Assembly (NCBI RefSeq): GCF_958295425.1
Contig: NC_081142.1
Span: forward strand, 12,944,324 to 13,008,323
Source of the DNA: Solea solea
Lineage: Eukaryota > Chordata > Actinopteri > Pleuronectiformes > Soleidae
Direction of reading: 5' to 3'
Length of the DNA: 64,000 nt
Under the pieces are notes generated by a model. The model saw only the letters and a program-made list of their open reading frames with translations, had not been told where the DNA came from and did no database searches. The position numbers and the translations under genes are program-made. Of this stretch, positions 1 through 11,900 are shown in pieces. The first letter of the stretch is position 1. Every line of letters starts with the position of its first letter.

Positions 1-920
1 GCAAACGACAGCATGAAGGAATACGTTCCCAAAACCACTTGGATGATATGCACAGCACCCCAGCGTAAAGAGAAGTGAACATCTGGAACATGTGGAGGCC
101 GGCTTTGAGTATGGAGGAGAAAAAGATGCTGAGGGTAAATGTTTCTCCGAAGGCGAGCATTTAGCGACGCTGTGTTTGCAGTGAGTACAGTTTTAATGTG
201 CAGTAAATCATCCCTGGACCCAATCCCCTCTTTTACAGGTTGCAGGTTACGGTATGGTGCTTCACATTCTCCAGGAAAGCATGTCGTGAAATATGTATCA
301 AAGGGAGCATCTGATCAATAGATTTTAATACACAAGATTATTATTCTGTGTGTGTATTATTCAGCCCTCTCTTTTTCAACTCAGTGAAACATTCTTTTGC
401 AGATGAATTACAGCGATGTTTGGTTCAGACCTACTGGAAGAACAATTCTTTTATTAGCTTATTCATTTTAATATTTGACTTTTTGCTTTTTTTGGCCATC
501 AGAGGCAGAGTAAACCTGGATTGTGAGCAGCTTGAGTGGATAAATGGGCTTTGAGTCTTCATCCAGCACGTCTACCGATGTTGAAACTCGAGCAGGGCCG
601 GACACAAGCTGATATCGTTGGCCTGTAAGAAGCAGTTGGGGCCACAGCCTAACTGAGAGCACGGCGCCAGAGAGGTCATCATGCTGTTCTGCTATCATTA
701 GGGTAGAGGACCAGGGTGCTCTACATGAACCTACAATCAGTCACCTCTAAACCTTAGCTATGTCTGGTCCATACACAGAACACAGACACCGCCGTGGCCT
801 CTGGGAAGGATAAATATAGGTAGATTATGGTAATGATTTGTGGATTTGGAAAACTGCTATTACTTATTATGCCTGTGAACTTTGACATGACACAAATACA
901 ATACCAAAAGCAACAAGGAA
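1..920. other. No gene recognised; unassigned non-coding DNA
   Basis: Short open frames occur on both strands, the longest being a 76-residue minus-strand frame at 468-698, but none shows a known domain or a coherent exon structure. No repeat family is recognised in this block. Confidence 0.5.
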
Positions 921-1080
921 AGGAAAGAAATCATCTTTATTATACAACCGAAATGTTTTGATGTTTGGGAGGAAACCGGAGATCCCGGAGGAAACCCACG
1001 CAGACACGGGGAGAACATGCAAACGCCACACAGAAAGGTCTCAGACCGGGAATCGAACCGCGCTAACCACTACTAACCAC
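921..1080 (-). mobile_element. tRNA-derived SINE fragment (teleost type)
   Basis: Read on the minus strand, the block starts with a tRNA-like head containing a perfect Pol III B box (GGTTCGATTCC, complement of 1049-1059). The core sequence follows, rich in the TTTGCATGTTCTCCCC and GGGTTTCCTCCGG words common in fish repeats. It ends in a tail with an ATAAAGATG motif at about 925-945. The A-box part of the head looks deleted, with GTGGTTAG duplicated instead. The tail resembles the LINE-like tail at 30.09 kb, as expected for a SINE moved by a LINE. The class is from memory; the B box and orientation are seen directly. Confidence 0.8.
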
Positions 1081-2431
1081 AACAAGAACACAAGCATGGA
1101 TACTGTACCTTAAAATTGAATATGTTGCTTTGGGTTAGTCTCTGAATACAGGTCAGTTCCAGTTGCCGGGACAGGCCTTTTTCAAACAGCACCATTCACT
1201 TCCAGTCTCTCCACATGACACTATCTGCTTGCAGTATGAGTTCATGTCACTAATGTAAAAAAACATCTATAAACGCGAATATAAAATTCAGATTTTCATA
1301 AAACTGTCAACATGCTATTGATGTTTTGAAAAAGTGTGAGGCGTTGTTTATGTCTCAGTGACTTTATTTAATGCAATAAATCGGCACAAATGAGATTAAT
1401 TCCATAAGATAAATCAATTATTTTATTATGACAGTATAATAATACATGATGTACAACTATTCCACCTTTGAAACTCAATAGTCTATATGCAACGCAATAT
1501 TGTTTCACTCTCTTCCCTCAAAGACTGGTACATTATCCAAAGCCATTACCTACCTCTTTCCAATTCAAGCTTACTTTGCCCCAAAGTGGAATAAAACACG
1601 ATTAATGATTTCAATTACTCTGACCCTGCTTGCCGTTTACTGTGCCTGAAGTCTGGGCGAGGGAGCTGTGCTGCATAAAAGCCAATGGTGAAGGACATTT
1701 ACTAGAGGAATGATTCAGTGAGGGGGCTGGCAGTTTGTGCTGGCTCATCAGTGCGGGGAACAGAGCTTCTCTTTGTGCTATTGCTCGGTTTGGAAACCAC
1801 ATTGTAGATTCATGCTGCTGATGCTGCTAACCTGCCATACACGCGTACACGCTGGAAGATGCCAGATTGGTCCCTTTGAATTTAAGAATGAGTCAAATGT
1901 ATGAACATTTAAATTCTCTCAACTCAAAAATTGGGGGAAAAACAAGGAGGTTGCGATAAACTGTAATTTATGTTTTTTTACCAGAGGTGCATAAGGATAT
2001 TTATTTATGTATATTTTAATACAGGTATTTTACCACTGCTTATATGATGCATACATATGTGATATGCACAATTTGTGCAGGTTTTGTGTCATAATGAATA
2101 AAGTATAACAGAGCCAACACAACTTACCTCTTGTTTTGAAACAGTAGTGCTATGTTATCTGGTCTACAGTCAACAATGTGACTTAGGACTTAAAGCTTCT
2201 TCACTAATAGCTATAGACAATGCTGCGAACGACTGCAATTAAGGATGTCTTAAGTGCTCTAAGTGCTAATAAGAATGTTAACACGCCACCAAGTTGTCTC
2301 ACTCACGCAAGAGCTACAAAATCAACAGGAGAGTGCAGCTGTCATTCAAACCTAATCTGTCCACACCTACAGTTGGATATAGATATTTAAGATTACTTTA
2401 CTTTAATTCCACTTAGTTAGTACACTGTAAG
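1081..2431. other. No gene recognised
   Basis: AT-rich DNA with many stops in all frames. A 63-residue minus-strand frame at 1611-1802 has no recognisable feature. Nothing structured was seen. Confidence 0.5.
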
Positions 2432-2660
2432 CCAGGGGCCTCAAACTTGAAATGATCTGGGGTGAAAACGTCCAACTGCATGGGGAAAAAGTAACTGTTT
2501 GGAGATTATAAATTAAAATGATATCTTGATAATCCATCATGATGTCGCAATTAAAAATAATTCACACTGTTCACAACAAATAAACTTATTTATGATGCAA
2601 AAACTGAGGTTTTTATTTTTGCAGGGTTTCAATTGCAGCATGTGCCAAAGACACTAAAAA
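2432..2660 (+). mobile_element. Possible hAT-type element end
   Basis: The block opens with CAGGGGCCTCAAACT, like the terminal inverted repeat of abundant fish hAT elements (CAGGGG.GTCAAACT type), followed by AATGATCTGGGG. The same 15 bases recur at 36226-36240. No matching inverted end was found, so only one terminus is supported, and the right boundary is a guess. Confidence 0.4.
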
Positions 2661-3965
2661 CCAATGTTCTTAATACTCTAAGGTCCTCTGGGTAAATATA
2701 CGCCGTATAAAAGAAGACGTTAGCGGGAGGAAATGTTAGAAATGCTTTTTATAGTTATAAACTGAGAGAGGTTGGGGGCGGTGAGTGCACATGTTTGGCC
2801 TGAGGTCAGAAACATAATAACTTTTTATATTCACCTTCAGCAGTGAAATTGAGAAGGCACAGGTATGGCTACAGATTAACACAGTTCCCCTGGGTTCACC
2901 CCAACATAGATGACACTTTCACCATCATCTTCAAATAGGAAAACTTTTAATGATAAGGTCGCCTAAGAATATTTCACAGTACAGGGGATAAAAGTACATG
3001 CTCAGACAGCGGGCATGTGAGCTCATAGTATTTTTTTAATTAGACAAACCGCTTCTCACAAGGCTTTTAAATGGAATATGACACATGTAGCTTGTGATAG
3101 CAGAAGGTGGCGGATGACACTGAATAAATGCATTAAATGACTGACATTAGATAGTAATTCCTTTCTTTAATATTGAATGACAGTTTCCAGTTGCACATAC
3201 TTCATGACTAATCATCTTTACTGATCAGTGCATGGTTGAGCTGCTGCTTTTTTTTTTTTTTTTTAAATGCTTCAGTAAGGTATCATTTGGTGCTACTGCC
3301 ACTGCTGCTGCTCTTTCCTCTGCCACATCATTGGATTTGAGTTTTTTTTGTGTGTGACCTGGATTTGAGATGTTCACACACTCCATGCCTGTCATTCAGC
3401 CGAGTGTTAAGTATCAGCGTGCAAAGCAGTTATTACAACGAGAGACAAAACAGGTGTCTCTCTTCAAGCTACACTTCAAAGAACTGTGGTGGCCTTTGAA
3501 GCCGTCGCATGCTCGTACCTGGGTGGAACAGATAGAGAGCAATCCCATTTGTGTACAATTCCTACCTTTTCAAATGTCCACCACCGAGGGGAAATGGAGG
3601 AGAAGAAAAGAGAGAAATACAAAACAAAAACATGTTAAGTGGATTCCTTCGCCGCCTGTAATCCCCCCCCTGTACTGTTGAAACGCCTCTGGATGTCGGG
3701 CGGTGAGGTCTAACAGTAACAATATCCTTTTCAGCAGGTGATGAATGCATTTCAAGTCATTCCCTATTCTGTGCAGGCTTTTGAGGCCCTTATCCACTTA
3801 TTCAAATCAGTGTAAACGACAATATGTCATATTAGCGGGGCTGAGTGAAAGAACTGCAGAAAGGCTTTGATATGTGTGGAAACAAAAGTGAAAAGAGGGC
3901 AACGTGCGCACACAGGCCCAGTCCACTGATCCCTGCTTTGGTAGAGGTTACAGACCACCAGTCTA
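2661..3965. other. No gene recognised
   Basis: Unassigned AT-rich DNA with a T-run near 3250. Overlapping short frames at 3370-3800 on both strands have no recognisable domain. Confidence 0.5.
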
Positions 3966-3995
3966 TGTGTGTGTGTGTGCGTGTGTGTGTGTGTG
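3966..3995. repeat. (TG)n microsatellite
   Basis: An alternating TG tract broken by a single C at 3980. Confidence 0.95.
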
Positions 3996-4019
3996 CGCAG
4001 CTCCACGAGCAATGGATTT

Positions 4020-4330
4020 ATTTTCAATTCAATTGAATTTTATTTGTCTAGCGTCGAATCACAACATACGTTATCTCAAGGCAGTGTACATAGACAACAC
4101 TATAGAGAGCAGAGAAACCCAACAATTCACACAATAAGCAAGCACTAGGCATCAGTGGACAGAACCAGACTCAAAGTTGTGCAGCCATCTGCCTTGACCG
4201 GTTGGGGTGAAAGGAAAAATGAGCTATAGAGGAGACAAGGACAGGAGGGAGGTGAGGTAGAGAAAGAGACCAGGAGCAGAATATACAACTATATACAACT
4301 ACAATTATATCAAGTTATAAGTTTAGACAT
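4020..4330 (-). mobile_element. LINE 3' UTR and tail (teleost L2/RTE-like)
   Basis: On the minus strand this reads as the 3' end of a non-LTR retrotransposon. It has a CAACCGGTCAAGGCAGATGGC-like word, a CCTTGAGATAACGTATGTTG block, a degenerate GCTATATAAATAAAA-type motif and a short (ATTGA)n tail that ends near 4022. I know this arrangement from percomorph fish repeats. Compared with the form I remember, part of the internal UTR appears deleted near 4160. No ORF remains, so this is a dead 5'-truncated copy. Confidence 0.85.
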
Positions 4331-4500
4331 GTTTATATAAGCAGCAGCAGAGATTGTTGATAAAAATTATACTGATATCAACTTTAATTATAGCATAATA
4401 ATAATAATAATGGCGATGATATGATGTGAATGATAATAATAAAAACAATAGCCTCGAAACTGGATCTGGATCCTGCAACTTGCAAGATGAGGACATAGAC

Positions 4501-4519
4501 AGAGAGAGAGAGAGAGAGA
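4501..4519. repeat. (GA)n microsatellite
   Basis: An uninterrupted AG tract of 19 bases. Confidence 0.95.
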
Positions 4520-5004
4520 AACTAGGGAGAGAAAGAATATGGTTAATGACAGGTAATGAAGTCATATTCATATCCTGAGTGTGAGGCCTTTTTATATGAC
4601 ACATACAATGTCCCCCCCTCACACACAGCCACCTCCCCTCAGATAGAGGTAAAGGAATTCTGGGAGTATTAGTCAGCCAGGCTGGGGCCGAGACTGACAC
4701 AGTGGACTTGGATAGACAGACGATGCAAGGGAAGGAGAGGGAGGCTCTGGGAGCAGCATTAGGAGGCTGAAGTTGTCAGCACCACATCCATCATCCCTGC
4801 ATATTAGTGAATGCAACAACTATGAAGCATAATCGTTAATTAGCCAGGGCATGAACTCCCCTTGAAAGAAACCCTGAACATTCCAAGGTCTTCCCACCCT
4901 CCTTGTGCTTTCACCCGTTTCCCCCAGTGGCCCTATCTTCTACTTTTAAACAAGAGAGGATAACAGCGGCCCTTCTTCACCCAGCAGTCCTGTTTTATCA
5001 TTTG

Positions 5005-5022
5005 AAAAAAAAAAAAAAAAAA
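5005..5022. repeat. A18 homopolymer
   Basis: Eighteen consecutive A, followed by a purine-rich stretch to about 5070. Confidence 0.95.
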
Positions 5023-5336
5023 CTAGAAGGGAGTGAGAGAGAGAAAGAAAGGAGAGAGGAATGGGTCAGGGGGGGAAAGGCCATTCAGACTTCTGAGAAT
5101 GTTGCTAAACAGGATTAGAATTGGGTAGAATAGGGGTAAACAGTAACATGCTGCATGGGGGAGCAGTGGGATGAGAGTTTGCTCTAAGGGGTTGGATAGA
5201 GAAGACAATGGATAGATTAGCCATCTGTGGGGCTTCTGGTGCCCGGCGTCATTAACCGGCTTAGGGCCCCATAGTAACACAAGACACCCTCCTTCTCCCA
5301 TGCATTAAATATCAAGCCCTGTGAGACTTGTGTGTC

Positions 5337-5357
5337 TGTGTGTGTGTGTGTGTGTGT
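5337..5357. repeat. (TG)n microsatellite
   Basis: A short TG tract, preceded by related TGTGTC sequence. Confidence 0.9.
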
Positions 5358-5697
5358 ATATGCAGGGACAGTTGGATGACAGGGGGAGGTCGCCGTGACA
5401 AGGTAACGTGTGATGCAGCTAATAATTTTATACGCAAATACACGCACACACGGGCACATCAATGTGGGTCCTTGAACATCTGCTTGCACTTTTAAGAACT
5501 TGCTGGCACGCAGACACACTCTGAGACATTTTTGCATAACTTCCCCGAAACATCAATATGCCCCCACCACTGCACCCACCACCCCAATCCCAATTCAGGG
5601 GATCACAGTTTGACATTTGCTTTGTCTCCTTTTTTTAGTCTCCTGTGGCCATTTTGCATATCACTGAGCATCAGTTGGGTGGGACACATGACCGACA

Positions 5698-5749
5698 CTC
5701 TTAGCTCTGTGGTAAATACTAACGCAAGTATTTACCGCAGAGCTAAGAG
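5698..5749 (+). other. Near-perfect snap-back hairpin, 23-bp arms
   Basis: The arms are 5698-5720 and 5727-5749, separated by the six-base loop AACGCA. All positions pair by Watson-Crick rules except one. On the plus strand that pair is a U.G wobble, so a plus-strand transcript would be fully paired; on the minus strand it is an A.C mismatch. The stem does not extend cleanly on either side. It could be a small foldback RNA, a palindromic transposon scar or a template-switch product. The loop is shorter than in typical animal pre-miRNAs, which argues against a standard microRNA. Confidence 0.85.
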
Positions 5750-6030
5750 GACTGAGTGTGAGGTGGGAATTCTAATCTTTTTATTGGACATTGATGTTGT
5801 TTCAGTTTCCACATGGTGAGAGTCAGTATCCCAAGCACTGTCATCGTCCATACTGTGAATTCTCTCTGTAGTGTCATGATTAGTTCAGAAATGGTTGGGC
5901 ACTGATCTGTCATTTTGTTTACTTAAAGCTTTTATGTTTCCAAGAACATGTTTCTGAGCTAATGGGCCACTGAGCCACATGTTCATGCGACCATTTTGCA
6001 CACAAAAGATTAATAGTCTCTCTAATTGAG

Positions 6031-6051
6031 TTTTTTTTTTTTTTTTTTTTT
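6031..6051. repeat. T21 homopolymer
   Basis: Twenty-one consecutive T. Confidence 0.95.
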
Positions 6052-6922
6052 GCTCATGGATGCTGCTTCACACACACATGTTGTGTTCATAGGTGTTCTG
6101 TTCTGTAATGTACCTGCAGAGGATGGAGAAAAAACAACAACACCTATGTTGAACAAATTAGCGAAGATAAAACAAACAAATTGACAATCAGATATGAAAC
6201 GCTAGATGTCTGACTCTGTTCTAATCTGTACTGTAACTATAAAGCTTTCATTACTGCACAATTACGGCTCTCCGCGTAGACTCATTATCCCTTCCGAGTG
6301 TTTATATTACGGCCCTGACTTGGTGCAGTTATAATGAAAACCTATTCATCAATCTAATGAATAAAGCTTCTGTGTGTTTGTGTTGTTTTTTTTTCTGTGT
6401 TATTATCATCACAATTTCTGACACGGTTTTCTTTCCACGGTTTTAACTGTTCCACTGTGTATTCCACAAGCCCATGACAGTGTTTGACGTGTATTAACTT
6501 ACATTCAGTGGTTATTGTGGTGACATGAAATGTGATACGATTGACACATGTGTCACCGCCGTTTACAAACAATCTTGAACTGAACCTACAGTACCTGGAT
6601 TATTCTTTCATCAAAAGCATATGTCACTTTCACTCATTTATTTTGCCAATACCTTCTTACACCATCTTTTTCATCTCTTGCCATCTGGCTCTTGACTAGG
6701 GGTTAGCTAATAAGGTCACGGCCCGGCCAGCATGTCTCCATTTATGTTTTGCAATGAGACACCGAGGTGTGCGTCTCCTGCTTTGTATGTGCCATTGTAA
6801 GATCACCTTGTAATCCTCCCTGACATTTCAATCCTCAGTACTGTTTAAAGGTGTCCTACACGGCAAGCGGGGGAATAGACATTGTTAAGTATAATTGTCA
6901 ATGTGCTATCTCAGAAGTAAAT

Positions 6923-6941
6923 GGGGGGGGGGGGGGGGGGG
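6923..6941. repeat. G19 homopolymer
   Basis: Nineteen consecutive G, long enough to form an intramolecular G-quadruplex on the plus strand. It may also mark a sequencing or assembly uncertainty in length. Confidence 0.9.
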
Positions 6942-7505
6942 AAGAGAAACATTGGCAATGAAGAAGTGGAGGATGAGGATGGAAAGAATGGAATGTGGTC
7001 CATGTACTGGGTTACATATGATGGATGAGGATAAGGAAGGTGATATGTATTCAGATTTGTAAAAAAAAAAGGTATATTGTGATGGTATGGTTTTGATTAT
7101 TGCTGCTAAAATATTGACACTTTTTTCTCGATGGCACCTAGATGAATACGTCTCCCTAAAATGACTGCTCTGTAGCCATAAATCACCCCTCCGCTTGTCT
7201 TATATATTGGCATTTTCCCCTTATACCAGAACATGGTATACGTGAAGTCCTGACACTGAGGCACAGTATTAAACTGCAGGCGAGCCGTCTGCTTATGACT
7301 GATTAATACAATAGTCTTCATTAGTCTCTCTGATGGAGGCACACGAGCTCAAGTGCCTCTTTAAAATGACGTCCGTGTGCAAAGAACACTCTGATTAATG
7401 GATCACTGCATTGTTTTGAGGCACTCCACCTGCCAGAGCAGTCGTTACAAGGACTGGGTTTTTTTGAAGTGCAATAACATTTGGTTAGAAACATGTGTAA
7501 TTGGT

Positions 7506-7506
7506 C

Positions 7507-7552
<46 letters not shown>

Positions 7553-7575
7553 GTATATATATATGTGTGTATATA
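7506..7575. repeat. (TA)n microsatellite with TG interruptions
   Basis: A tract of about 70 bases, mostly alternating AT with scattered G. It yields spurious Tyr/Ile frames on both strands. Confidence 0.95.
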
Positions 7576-7734
7576 CTGTATAAGCACGCTGTTAATCGTT
7601 TAACTCGTACATCATGCATGTAATGCTCAAGAATGTCTTGAATAAACCTGCCATAATAAACCTTTTTCACAGCAAGAAATATTAATTGGGGTTAAACTCC
7701 AGGTTCAAGAGAGCCAGGGTTGTGCTATTATTGT

Positions 7735-7870
7735 TCAAGTGTGACGGGTGGGTCACACTAAATACTTGACACTTTAACCTGCAGAAGTAGGTTGTTTTTG
7801 TTTTGTTTTTCTGTTGTTGTTTTCTGGATATGTTCCAATAAAGTGATTGAAATTGAAATTATTATACTGT
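7735..7870 (+). mobile_element. Possible decayed transposon 3' end (Tc1-like?)
   Basis: The phrase GGGTCACACTAAATACTTGAC resembles the sequence just after the transposase stop codon in fish Tc1-like elements. It is followed by a T-rich stretch and AATAAAG, then a short GATTGAAATTGAAATT tail that equally suits a LINE end. No transposase motif or inverted repeat was found. Confidence 0.3.
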
Positions 7871-7923
7871 ATGCGCATTATAGCATTGCTAAAACATGAA
7901 ATCTAGTGGGCTTAAGACCTTTG

Positions 7924-7988
7924 CTCTCTCTCTCTCTCTCTCTACATATATATATATGTATATATGTATACAGTATATACTGTATGTA
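7924..7988. repeat. (CT)n-(TA)n compound microsatellite
   Basis: A CT tract at 7924-7943 runs into a TA/TG tract that contains an 18-base perfect palindrome (7968-7985, ATACAGTATATACTGTAT). Confidence 0.95.
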
Positions 7989-8898
7989 TATAATGTAAAA
8001 AAGACTAAATATAACAATACAATCCAGGGAATATATAGTATTTTGTGGCTTGTTATGACCCAGGTTATTTTCTGGAATCCAGTGCAGTTATCCCGCTGTG
8101 ATGTTTCTTCAGGTACTAAACCTAACCCTCTCAGAGTGATGGAGAAGGCTCTATGGGGGATTGTGGAGATTAGGTGTCTTCCTAGATTAGAGTTGACAGA
8201 GTGCCACGGCTCATCCCCTCTGTCCCTTGGGGTATTTACACAGTGCTTGGCTTGCCCACAGGTGGCTTATACGTGGTTAGTAGGACCCCCCCTTCACCCC
8301 CCCTTCACCCCCCCTTATGGCATGTGTGCATAAACTGCCTCTCTCTCTCTTTGTCTCTTTGTATGTCTCTGTGTGTCTGTGTGTGAGATCAATAAACACA
8401 TAGATAAGAATGTATAAAGTTGTTAAGTGCCCGCTGGAAAATCAGTCGGACAAACACATAAAGAAGTCACTCACAGACACATTCATGCAACAGGTTCAAC
8501 ATCTCAACGACACCGTCATTAAAACCCAATTAAAACACTCTTTAATGTTCACAAGCACAAGCTGTGTTTGCTGATTGTGTGCAGTGTGACAAAATGGCTT
8601 CCTTTGTCTCTTGAGCGGGTGCAGGTGGTGTGAAGAGTCCAAGAAAGCTGCAATGTAATGTTTGCCCGTGTTTGCCAGTACATGCAATACAGCCCCTGTC
8701 AAATTGGTTTAATAAAGTAGCCGCTAATCATCAAATATGAAGGACTGTTCTCAGCCAAGGAGCCACAACAAGATTAAAACAATTGCCAAGGAATTATTTC
8801 ACTTTAAAATGTTTGATTTGAAAAAGAATCTGTGACCTATTTCAGGCAGCAAAGTCAAAATAGTTTGAGTATCCATTGCACTCTGAAGACTTAGAACT
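7989..8898. other. No gene; one C-rich minisatellite
   Basis: The 145-residue frame at 7896-8333 runs through two simple repeats and has no domain. The rest is unassigned. Confidence 0.5.
8285..8316. repeat. 11-bp C-rich tandem repeat, three copies
   Basis: The unit ACCCCCCCTTC is repeated at 8285, 8296 and 8307, the last copy partial. Confidence 0.95.
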
Positions 8899-8934
8899 CC
8901 AGGGGTTTTTGGACCAACATTTAGGAACCACTGC
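8899..8934 (-). mobile_element. Possible hAT-type terminal repeat
   Basis: On the minus strand this begins CAGTGGTTCCTAAAT and continues through TGGTCC and AACCCCTGG. This resembles the CAGTGGTTC(C/T)CAA ends of vertebrate hAT elements. No partner end was located, so only a terminus is claimed. Confidence 0.45.
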
Positions 8935-11900
8935 TGCAGATAACACGGTTGGCAATTTTGACCACTAGTTGGAAAAATAACAAACAAACAAAAGAAGAAT
9001 TTACCTTCTGTTCTTGGCATTGTTTTTAACAGCTGGTTAAGGGTTGTGTGATCAGTGACTGAATCTGTGGTTGACAGACTAACGTGTGCCGGGCCAAAGA
9101 AGTGAGCACTGAGAGTTTCCAAAGCTCCGTATGCAGATGTATGAAAGAGATGGTTGGGAAAGATCACATAAATGTATTCTTTAGCTGAGTGAGTATATGT
9201 CAAAGCAGTGGAAGTCTTGGCCTACGCAGAGACCAGGACAGTGACTCATCTCGACATATCTGGTGTGTTTCTTTAATATCCCCGTCTTATTTAAAGTCAA
9301 TAATGTCCATGCATGTATGCAGCCTACATCGCACAAGTATTTTCTGAGCGTGCAGAAACTTTGGCAAGAACAAAGTCTGAGTTTATCTGTCTGGGTTTTA
9401 CAACCTGAGCTGGCAGGAGCGACGCGAAACATGCACTTTGAGCTGACCTCCCTAATGGAATGGGGGTTCTTAGGAGAGACAGAGTCTTGGTTAATCTTAC
9501 AGATGGTTCTCATCACGGCTTTCGGTGTGTGTGTTTTTTTTCCTTCTTTTCGCTGTTTTCTACATATATAGAAAACAAATGGAACATTGTATAAGTTCGG
9601 GCAGATGACTGAAGCTTAACTTGCATCAGCCTACATTTGCACGTCATCATACAGCTGTGGATTATACGGCTAATCCTAGCCCTGCAGCTGCCTAATGATC
9701 AGTAACATTCATCCAGATTTCAGTCTTTTTAGTTGTTTTTGCTCAGCTGCAGTTAATTAATGCACCGTATGAATCATTTCTTAAAGTACAACACAACACT
9801 CAATTGATCACCTTACTCTGCAAAAAAAATGGCAAAAGGAAGTGTCCTTCACACGATGACGTGTTTCTATATGACCTGTACTTTACGGAACAGTAACAAT
9901 AAACAAAAGAACACGTGCTTCACGTTGGTCAAGAAGTAGGTTTTGTCTCTTGGGGTCACGTACAAGCAATAATTTTAATTTTGTGTATTTATGTCAAGTG
10001 GAAAGTATTGCTATTCATCATCTTAAGTGTAGCTTCTGGATCACTTGGCAATTTAATCCATTACAAAGTGAGCGTGCTGATTGTAGACAGAGAGGATGAA
10101 AGCAACGAGAAGGGGGGAAAAAAGTGCGGATGGAAATTTAATCAGGTGCTTTAAGCTTAGATAACGTGGCAGGAGCAAAGGAGGGAAAGTTGCCACAAAG
10201 CCACCTTGGGGGGGAACCGAGGAGGCGCTGTCGCAACTTTCATCACCTGGAAATTATACAACATAGAATTTAGGTCAATTGTTAACAAGGCAGCACAGGT
10301 ACATCTTAACACACTGGCTCCAAAATAAGATTTTATTGTCAACAGTGTTAAGATGATCAATAAAATACCAGTCACAACACATTTGCTGTACAACGGCACA
10401 ATAGTTGAGAAACAGGGGAGATCAATGCCTCAAAATAAGCCAAATACTCGAATGCAATTCAATCCATCGATACATTAAACAACTCAAAGAATATGTGAAA
10501 AGAAACAAAACATAAAGCATAATAAATGTTTTGTCTGCCTGTGATTATAAAAGCAAGCAGACAACTCAGGTCGGCCACTGAAAGGTTGTTAATTGCAGAG
10601 TCAAACCAGAGATGAAAGAAATTCTTAACGATGACGACAAGAATGAAGACCATAGATCAAGAGCATCACCTGAAGCACAGCCCACAAAAATGCGCACAGA
10701 TAGGATGTAGTTAATTGCGTGTTAATAATTCATTTTAATAGAAGTGCAAGCCGACCATCACACCTAACTTCTGGGCATTTTTTTTTTTCCACCACTTGAT
10801 TTATTCTATGTCAGTGTTGTTGCCTCACATCTCTCAAAAGAAACATTTACAGTGGAAGCAAATCATCACTCTTTCGCACGAGGTTGAAGGTAAGATGTGA
10901 TTCAGCTTTAAACACAGCGCAAGGCGAGGCCTTCGTATAAGCACGCATCCATTATTCAACATCCTCAACATTCAACATGACAGATGTAGCCTGAAATCCT
11001 TTGACATTTTTAGTAACATTCAAAAAAATGTCACACAACAGTCACCGATTTCGCCGACATGCTTTACAATGTAAAAAGGAATTTTTAGGGTGAGAATTGT
11101 GCAGCGGAGGAAGTCAAAGTGGTTCAATGAGCAGGAGTTAATAGCACGGGTTGTACTTTTGTTGCGCCTCCTTGAGTTTTACCTTATTTTTAACCTGTTT
11201 GCTTTCTGTTAACTTCAGCACCAAACCAGAGAAAAAACATTATTCAAGTATAAAGTTTGAAAGGCATCGACTCTGTTCAAGTGTCCATGAGAACGAACAG
11301 AAACAGCACAAAAACATTGCTGCTGCTGACCATGACATCCCTGCAGAGGAAAATCAGTCCCTGGTTTGCTTTGATGCTTCCTTGGCCTTATTGGATAACA
11401 CTACACATCACACATGATACAACATTAGCATACTATATAAGTTTCATTATGCATGCTTGCCCCTATTTGCATAATTCCCTCTAACTGGCTACTGTTATGT
11501 TTGTTAATTAATTTACAGTAAATGAGTTTATTATCTGAGCCTCCATGGCCAAAGGCCCATTAATTTCTTGATTAAAGCAGGGAAAATATGGCCCCAAGAA
11601 GTCAATCCTTGAGGACAGCTCGACGCAAAGTGCTGAATGTTTACAACTCTTAGCAGCCACGATCAAAGTGGAAGAGGATTTCCACCTGTCCCCTGTAACA
11701 GAAATATGATTTAATAATAATATCCACGAAAATAATGTCTGGTGTGTGATTATAAAAGGGCCTGAAAATGATCCTGTGAGTAATTTTTCCAGAATATCTT
11801 CAAGTACCTGGCACTTATTTACAATTTACTGCATGTTAAAACAGTGTATTAACAATTTAAAATGAAGAAAAGCTAAATGTTTTATTTAAAAAACAAAACA

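Larger units (their letters stand above)
4331..5697. other. No gene; low-complexity tracts
   Basis: Holds a short (ATA)n run near 4396-4412, a GA tract, an A-run and a TG tract, each listed separately. The 125-residue minus frame at 4323-4700 is a translation of these simple repeats (runs of Ser/Leu and Tyr). No host gene was recognised. Confidence 0.55.
5750..7505. other. No gene; T- and G-homopolymers
   Basis: AT-rich DNA with a T21 run and a G19 run (listed separately). Short frames have no recognisable domains. Confidence 0.55.

Noticed and set aside
468..698. Possible exon on the minus strand
   Set aside because: Acceptor- and donor-like dinucleotides can be found, but no consistent reading frame between them and no known protein.
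4323..4700. 125-residue minus-strand frame as a gene
   Set aside because: It is a translation of GA and ATA repeats, giving Ser/Leu and Tyr runs.
5698..5749. Conventional microRNA precursor
   Set aside because: A loop of six bases and an almost perfect short stem do not fit the usual longer, bulged animal precursors; kept only as an unexplained hairpin.
7896..8333. 145-residue open frame as a gene
   Set aside because: It reads through CT and TA microsatellites and a C-rich minisatellite, and has no domain.
10302..10355. Spaced 11-bp inverted pair as a MITE or RNA gene
   Set aside because: The arms are short, the gap is over 30 bases, and there are no further flanking matches.
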